From Chitinophagaceae bacterium (lineage in GTDB: Bacteria; Bacteroidota; Bacteroidia; Chitinophagales; Chitinophagaceae): 11,078 nucleotides of DNA. The notes below the pieces were generated by a model. That model saw only the letters and a list, made by a program, of their open reading frames with translations. It searched no databases and had not been told where the DNA came from. Position 1 is the first letter of the stretch, and every line of letters begins with the position of its first letter. The translations under genes were made by a program, and so were the position numbers. The DNA is taken from positions 1 through 11,078 of the forward strand of contig JAIEQT010000149.1 of the NCBI GenBank assembly GCA_019747455.1, written 5' to 3'. Shown in pieces: positions 7,289 through 11,078 of the stretch.

Positions 7289-7309
7289 GACCATAGACGA
7301 TGGACAGAA
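7289..7309 (+). repeat. Degenerate 7-bp tandem repeat after the E1 stop
   Basis: Three units in register, GACCATA, GACGATG and GACAGAA, start 5 bases after the E1 stop codon and share GAC at a 7-base period. The pattern is imperfect. It resembles the cleaner heptamer array at 8526-8560 in period and partly in sequence (GACGATG versus GAAGATT on the other strand). Confidence 0.4.
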
Positions 7310-7426
7310 GTCATTGGGGATGTAACCTAGGGCCTTAATAGACCCTGCTAGAAACAGGTGTTTGGTTTAATTTTTAGCCAAGTGCTAAATCGCTACCATC
7401 ATAAATTTAACTCCCTAATTTTTGAA

Positions 7427-7453
7427 AAATACTTATCTTTGGCGTAAGTATTT
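7427..7453. promoter_or_regulatory. Operator/promoter of the HigBA module
   Basis: A perfect 9-bp inverted repeat, AAATACTTA (7427-7435) and TAAGTATTT (7445-7453), flanks a 9-base centre. The -7 box TATCTTTG (7434-7441) sits between the half-sites and shares two bases with the left one. The toxin ATG follows 12 bases after the right half-site. This is the arrangement expected for autorepression by the HigA antitoxin dimer. No clear TTG is found at the usual -33 distance. Confidence 0.65.
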
Positions 7454-7465
7454 AAAATCACTCAC

Positions 7466-7747
7466 ATGGTTCTTTCTTTTGGCTCAAAGGAAACGGAAAA
7501 AATATGGGATGGTGAAAGAGTTAAAAAGATACCAAATGAAATTCAAGAAGTTGGACGGCGTAAATTAAGAATGCTAAACAACTCTCAGAATCTAGCTGAT
7601 TTACAAATACCACCATCAAATAAACTAGAGAAACTGAAGGGTAATCTTAAGGATTATTATTCGATTAGGATTAACAATCAGTGGAGAATAATTTTTAAAT
7701 GGAATTCAGGTAATGCGTTGGAAGTAACAATTATAGATTATGATTAA
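7466..7747 (+). CDS. higB: HigB-type toxin (RelE superfamily)
   Basis: The 93-residue basic protein matches the HigB/plasmid-killer family, ribosome-dependent mRNA endoribonucleases with a RelE fold. Matching features are the opening VLSFGSKETEKIWDG, the helix RRKLRMLNNSQNLADLQIPP (31-50), and the core strands KLKGNLKDYYSIRINNQWR (56-74) and IIFKW, ending in TIIDYD. The likely catalytic basic and aromatic residues are around Lys57, Arg68, Arg74 and Tyr92; the exact assignment is inferred from the family. It lies 9 bases upstream of the antitoxin gene, the toxin-first order typical of higBA, behind a palindromic operator. The module is compact, intact and flanked by core genes; such modules often move horizontally. 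No frameshift or missing segment is seen. Confidence 0.9.
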   Translation: MVLSFGSKETEKIWDGERVKKIPNEIQEVGRRKLRMLNNSQNLADLQIPPSNKLEKLKGNLKDYYSIRINNQWRIIFKWNSGNALEVTIIDYD

Positions 7748-7756
7748 GTATATACC

Positions 7757-8056
7757 ATGAAAAAACTTAAGAACATACACCCTGGAGAAGTATTAAGTGA
7801 GGAGTTCCTTTTACCACTTGGTTTAACAGCTTATAGGTTAGCAAAAGATACCGGAATACCCCAAACTAGAATTTCAGCAATTGTAAAAGGGTATAGAAGA
7901 ATTACTGCCGACACAGCAGTTCGTTTATCAAAATATTTTGGCAACTCTGCTAAATTTTGGTTAGGTCTTCAAGATGACTTTGATATAGAAGAAGAAAATC
8001 AATTACTCAAAACAACCCTTGAGTCAATTCCAAGGTTTAGAACTCCTGCAGCATAA
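7757..8056 (+). CDS. higA: HigA-type antitoxin (XRE family)
   Basis: The 99-residue protein starts with the HigA signature IHPGEVLSEEFLLPLGL (7-23). An XRE helix-turn-helix follows, with AYRLAKDTGIPQTRISAIVKG (25-45), where QTRISAIVKG is the recognition helix, and then ITADTAVRLSKYFGNSAKFWLGLQDDFD (49-76), a stretch conserved in HigA. It neutralises the HigB encoded 9 bases upstream and, as known for the family, represses the shared promoter as a dimer. The inverted repeat at 7427-7453 is its probable binding site. The antitoxin has no separate promoter that I can see. The gene converges with the DCC-family gene across a 53-base spacer without an obvious terminator. Confidence 0.93.
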   Translation: MKKLKNIHPGEVLSEEFLLPLGLTAYRLAKDTGIPQTRISAIVKGYRRITADTAVRLSKYFGNSAKFWLGLQDDFDIEEENQLLKTTLESIPRFRTPAA

Positions 8057-8109
8057 TAGCTAGTCATGCTGCAATCCGAACTTCACAGACGCTAACCCTG
8101 ATATTTTGT

Positions 8110-8523
8110 TTACATAAACCTTTCAGTCAACTCGGGAGTAGGTACCCAGCAAGTTTCTTCTTTTCCAAACCACTTGTAACGATTATTGGCTACATAGTTG
8201 TAAACCGCATTACGAATAAATGGCGGAACAATGATAAAGCTATAGAATAGGTTGAAAGGGAATCGAAGCTTACGTGCAATGCGTAAAGCCCCGGTAGATT
8301 TGGTATACACACGATCGCCATCTAATAAAACCAAAGAACTTAATGTAGTAGTGTTTAGATTATATTTAACGAGTATGGATTGTCCGAATTCACTTTGTAA
8401 AGATGCAAATCGAAAAATTTTCTTTGTATCGTTTCTAAGCACAAATTGAACAGCAGCATTACACAGGTTACAAACCCCATCGAAAAGAATGATAGGGCAT
8501 TGATATATTGTGAGTTTACTCAT
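8110..8523 (-). CDS. DCC-family thiol-disulfide oxidoreductase (DUF393)
   Basis: The 137-residue protein has the DUF393 hallmark near its start, ILFDGVCNLCNAAVQF (12-27), whose DGxCxLC contains Cys18 and Cys21. It continues with RFASLQSEFGQ, the middle LVLLDGDRVYTKSTGALRIA and a C-terminal YNYVANNRYKWFGK, all typical. The family has a thioredoxin-like fold and is assumed to act in thiol-disulfide exchange, though physiological substrates are not established. No signal peptide is present. I start it at ATG 8523: a TTG six codons upstream (8541) lies inside a 7-bp tandem repeat and would only add a repeat-encoded extension. It is 34 bases downstream of the YebC-family gene on the same strand and probably co-transcribed with it. 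Those 34 bases are almost wholly heptamer repeats. Confidence 0.88.
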   Translation of the reverse strand: MSKLTIYQCPIILFDGVCNLCNAAVQFVLRNDTKKIFRFASLQSEFGQSILVKYNLNTTTLSSLVLLDGDRVYTKSTGALRIARKLRFPFNLFYSFIIVPPFIRNAVYNYVANNRYKWFGKEETCWVPTPELTERFM

Positions 8524-8525
8524 AT

Positions 8526-8560
8526 AATCTTCAATCTTCAATCTACAATCTTCAATCTTA
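8526..8560 (-). repeat. Five-unit 7-bp tandem repeat between two genes
   Basis: On the plus strand the units are AATCTTC, AATCTTC, AATCTAC, AATCTTC and AATCTTA (GAAGATT on the coding strand), back to back. The last unit contains the YebC-family stop codon (8560-8558), and the first ends 2 bases before the DCC-family ATG (8523). Loss or gain of a unit would alter the leader of the second gene but not either reading frame. Confidence 0.85.
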
Positions 8561-9280
8561 CCCCATATTATGAAACACTTTATTCACATCTTCATCTTGT
8601 TCTAACTTTTCAATTAGCTTAGATACTTCTTCTGCTTGCTCATCACTAACCGGAACAGTAGTAGTAGGTATCCATTCCAGTTCGGCACTCAATGGGGTAA
8701 TACTTTTGTCTTCCAATGCTTTTTGTAGTTTGCCAAAATCTACAAAGGCGCAACGCAAAACAAGGATTGAATTTCCTTGATCATCGCTACTTTCCCCCAA
8801 TTCTTCTAAACCAAAATCAATTAATTCCAATTCTAATTCTTCGGGATCTAATCCTTCGGGTTTCAATTTAAAAACGCCCATTTTCTTAAATTGAAAACTT
8901 ACACTACCACTGGTACCCATAGCACCATTGCCTTTATTGAAATAGCTTTTTATATTGGCAACTGTTCTTACATGATTATCGGTAGCTGTTTCTATGAGTA
9001 AAGCAACACCATGAGGGGCGTATCCTTCGTATAGTATTTCTTCATAGTTGCTGGTATCTTTTCCCAGTGCTCTTTTAATAGCAGCTTCCACACGATCTTT
9101 GGGCATGCCCACGCTACGTGCATTTTGAAAACATCTTCTTAATGCCGGGTTTGTAGCGGGGTCGGGACCACTCGCTTTAACCGCAATCACAATTTCTTTT
9201 CCAATACGGGTAAATTGCTTAGCCATCCTATCCCAGCGGGCAAACATGGTGGCTTTACGTACTTCAAATATTCTTCCCAT
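8558..9280 (-). CDS. YebC/TACO1-family protein (YeeN-type)
   Basis: The 240-residue protein covers the full three-domain YebC family: [20 protein letters not shown] (42-61) then [11 protein letters not shown], the middle [18 protein letters not shown] (85-102), [15 protein letters not shown] (117-131), and an acidic third domain ending [12 protein letters not shown]. Its N-terminus ([20 protein letters not shown]) is the shorter YeeN-type rather than the MAGHSKWANIKHRK type. Older annotation calls the family a transcriptional regulator; more recent work on relatives points to a translation factor that helps ribosomes at difficult sequences. Which applies here is unknown. The gene has a good promoter at 9316-9346 and is followed by a heptamer repeat and the DCC-family gene, a likely two-gene unit. 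Confidence 0.93.
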   Translation of the reverse strand: MGRIFEVRKATMFARWDRMAKQFTRIGKEIVIAVKASGPDPATNPALRRCFQNARSVGMPKDRVEAAIKRALGKDTSNYEEILYEGYAPHGVALLIETATDNHVRTVANIKSYFNKGNGAMGTSGSVSFQFKKMGVFKLKPEGLDPEELELELIDFGLEELGESSDDQGNSILVLRCAFVDFGKLQKALEDKSITPLSAELEWIPTTTVPVSDEQAEEVSKLIEKLEQDEDVNKVFHNMG

Positions 9281-9315
9281 CTGTTCAGCTTAATTATTAA
9301 TTATTGACCAAAATG

Positions 9316-9346
9316 CAAAATTACTGCATATTCTTCTTGCACCCAA
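9316..9346 (-). promoter_or_regulatory. Promoter of the YebC-family gene
   Basis: On the minus strand TTG (9346-9344) is followed after exactly 20 bases by TAATTTTG (9323-9316), matching both elements and the spacing of Bacteroidota vegetative promoters. The predicted leader to the ATG at 9280 is about 30 bases. This is the best-formed promoter in the window. Confidence 0.65.
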
Positions 9347-9352
9347 GCCAAT

Positions 9353-9382
9353 AAAAAACCCGCTACTATTAGAGCGGGTTTT
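9353..9382 (-). terminator. Rho-independent terminator of the permease gene
   Basis: AAAACCCGCT (9355-9364) and AGCGGGTTTT (9373-9382) pair perfectly over 10 bp around an 8-base loop. On the minus strand the stem runs into six T (complement of A9353-9358). It begins 19 bases after the permease stop codon and just precedes the YebC promoter, isolating the two units. Confidence 0.9.
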
Positions 9383-9401
9383 AGTAAATTTTATATAATA
9401 A

Positions 9402-10973
9402 CTATTTTAATGCACTTCTTTTTTTGGAGTAACTGAAGTACACAACCAAACCTATTGCCATCCAGCCGAAAGCTACTTTTAAAGTTTGTTGATCTAATGC
9501 AACGATCATACCCAAACAAACAACGGCCCCTAAAATAGGAACCAAAGGAACCAACGGTGTTTTAAATGGTCGCTCCATTTCGGGTGATTTTATGCGTAAA
9601 ATCCAAACACCTATGCTTACTAATACAAAGGCGAATAGGGTTCCGAATGAAGTTAGATCACCTGCTACACTACCCGGTACAAAAGCAGCAAATAGACCTA
9701 CAAAAATGAATAGGATCCAATTTGCTTTATAAGGTGTTTTATACTTAGGATGTAGGTCACCAAAAGCCTTTGGAATTAATCCATCATTACTCATGGTGTA
9801 GAAAATGCGACTTTGTCCCATTAACATTACCAATATAACAGAAGAGAAGCCTGCCAAAATAGCAACGGTTACACTGGTACCTAACCATTCATAACCTTTC
9901 ATATACGTTTGAATAGCATAGGCAACAGAAGCTTCTTTACCAGCTGTTTTAAACTCAGTATAGTTGGCAACACCGGTAAGTACATGTCCGAATAAAATAT
10001 ACAATATCGTACATACTACTAAAGAGCCTAAGATACCGATTGGCATATCTCTCTTTGGGTTTTTAGCTTCCTGAGCGGCTGTACTTACCGCATCGAAGCC
10101 AATAAAGGCGAAGAATACAATAGCAGCACCACCCAGTACGCCACCCCAACCCCATTTAAAGAAACCTTCATGTCCTACGGTTCCTTCAGGAATTAAATAC
10201 GGAGTATGGTTTTGTGGGTTGATGAATTTCCAGCCGAAACCAATGAAAAGCAATACAATAGCCACTTTAATAAATACAATGATCATATTTACAAAAGCAG
10301 ATTCTTGAGATCCTTTTATTAATAAAAGGGTTAATAAAAATAAGATGATAAGGGCAGGAGCGTTTACGATACCACTGGTAATAGCTACTAAACTGGTTAA
10401 GTTGGCAGGTAAAGCTTTGAACTGATCATCACTTAATAAAAGAATGCCATTTTTTACAGATTTAGCAGCATCGGGCATTACCGCAATAATTTGATTGATC
10501 GCTTCCCCTGTTACCTGGTATAATTTCTCAAAGGGGGAATGACACCATTCATAGGGTATCGTTCCGCCGAGTAAGTTATTTAGGTACTCACTCCAGGCAA
10601 TGGATACTGTAGCGGCACCGAGTGCATATTCCATGATCAAAGCCCATCCAATGATCCAGGCAACCAATTCTCCCATGGTTACATAAGAATAGGCATAAGC
10701 ACTGCCGGCAATGGGTATCATGGCAGCAAATTCGGCATAACATAAACCTGCAAATGCGCAACCAATAGCTGCAACAATGAAGGAAATAGTAACAGCCGGA
10801 CCAGCTGCTTCTGCAGAGGCAGCTGCTGTTCTTACAAATAATCCGGCACCAATAATGGCGCCAATACCGAGTGCCACAAGATTACCGGCACCAAGGGTTC
10901 TTTTTAATCCCTTCTCAGCATTATCGGCCTGAGCCAACATCGCTGAAAGCGATTTCTTTCTAAATAAACTCAT
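9402..10973 (-). CDS. APC-family amino-acid permease (CAT/YfnA-like)
   Basis: The 523-residue inner-membrane protein has about 12-14 hydrophobic segments and the APC hallmarks: the TM1 substrate loop GAIIGAGLF (38-46), CYAEFAAMIPIAGSAYAYSY (78-97), and the TM6 region FIGFDAVSTAAQEAKNPKRD (290-309). The cytosolic N-terminus (KSLSAMLAQ then LKRTLGAGNLVALGIG) is typical of the cationic amino-acid transporter branch, so proton-coupled uptake of an amino acid is likely; the substrate is not predictable. Residues about 136-195 form a longer hydrophilic and amphipathic insertion after TM3, containing FEKLYQVTGEAINQII and LLLSDDQFKALP, which is worth noting against shorter relatives. The ATG at 10973 gives the expected N-terminus. 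It stands alone, with a terminator at 9353-9382. Confidence 0.93.
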   Translation of the reverse strand: MSLFRKKSLSAMLAQADNAEKGLKRTLGAGNLVALGIGAIIGAGLFVRTAAASAEAAGPAVTISFIVAAIGCAFAGLCYAEFAAMIPIAGSAYAYSYVTMGELVAWIIGWALIMEYALGAATVSIAWSEYLNNLLGGTIPYEWCHSPFEKLYQVTGEAINQIIAVMPDAAKSVKNGILLLSDDQFKALPANLTSLVAITSGIVNAPALIILFLLTLLLIKGSQESAFVNMIIVFIKVAIVLLFIGFGWKFINPQNHTPYLIPEGTVGHEGFFKWGWGGVLGGAAIVFFAFIGFDAVSTAAQEAKNPKRDMPIGILGSLVVCTILYILFGHVLTGVANYTEFKTAGKEASVAYAIQTYMKGYEWLGTSVTVAILAGFSSVILVMLMGQSRIFYTMSNDGLIPKAFGDLHPKYKTPYKANWILFIFVGLFAAFVPGSVAGDLTSFGTLFAFVLVSIGVWILRIKSPEMERPFKTPLVPLVPILGAVVCLGMIVALDQQTLKVAFGWMAIGLVVYFSYSKKRSALK

Positions 10974-11007
10974 AGTTTGTTAATTGGGTTCTTAGTAGAA
11001 TGTTGGG

Positions 11008-11042
11008 CAAAATAGTCATAATATCGCTTTCTACCACCAAAA
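11008..11042 (-). promoter_or_regulatory. Possible promoter of the permease gene
   Basis: On the minus strand TTTTG (11042-11038) precedes CTATTTTG (11015-11008), a one-mismatch -7 box, by 22 bases, giving a leader of about 30 bases. A second candidate, TAGATTTG (11056-11049), matches the box exactly but its nearest TTG is only 15 bases upstream. The choice between them is open. Confidence 0.3.
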
Positions 11043-11078
11043 CTTACACAAATCTATCCTATAGGCTATTCCAATTAT

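Noticed and set aside
7326..7375. Terminator for the E1 gene
   Set aside because: Only short interrupted pairings (for example CCTG/CAGG at 7344-7358) are present and no T tract directly follows them.
8524..8541. TTG start extending the DCC-family protein by six residues
   Set aside because: The codons lie inside the heptamer repeat; the ATG at 8523 gives the normal family length and N-terminus.
8526..8560. CRISPR-like array
   Set aside because: Units are 7 bases, directly adjacent and without spacers, so this is a simple tandem repeat.

Overview
The window reads as a chromosomal segment of a Bacteroidota bacterium, probably of the Chitinophagaceae or a close relative. Reasons seen in the sequence: a DUF5723 outer-membrane protein, two DUF1573 proteins, a single-chain E1 alpha/beta 2-oxoacid dehydrogenase, a YeeN-type YebC, and several matches to the Bacteroidota sigma factor -7 box (TAnnTTTG), the best of them with TTG 20 bases upstream (YebC gene). 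No organism name can be derived from the sequence alone.

Layout. 43-606 (+) is an AT-rich Qnr-like pentapeptide-repeat gene with a TTG start. 693-1046 (+) is a small VOC/glyoxalase-fold gene. It meets tail to tail a DUF5723 outer-membrane gene (2495-1059, -). 2496-2761 is a non-coding AT-rich stretch with a strong minus-strand terminator hairpin, an AT hairpin and a possible short transcript. 4750-2762 (-) is a compact three-gene operon: DUF1573, DUF1573, class I aminotransferase. A 143-base divergent spacer with a perfect 14-bp palindrome separates it from a fused E1 alpha/beta dehydrogenase gene (4894-7284, +). 7427-8056 (+) is a complete HigB/HigA-type toxin-antitoxin module with an inverted-repeat operator over its promoter. 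8523-8110 (-) is a DCC/DUF393 thiol-disulfide oxidoreductase, separated from the upstream yebC-family gene (9280-8558, -) only by five 7-bp tandem repeats. 10973-9402 (-) is an APC-family amino-acid permease with its own terminator at 9353-9382.

How the genes fit together. Several core genes touch amino-acid and 2-oxoacid metabolism (aminotransferase, E1 dehydrogenase, amino-acid permease), but they sit in separate transcription units and no shared pathway is proven. The accessory content is modest: the pentapeptide gene and the HigBA module. No transposase, integrase, CRISPR array, rRNA or tRNA was seen. I found no convincing new multi-gene system. The points most worth a second look are the heptamer repeats, the two palindromic operator candidates, and the orphan promoter/terminator pair at 2545-2646.
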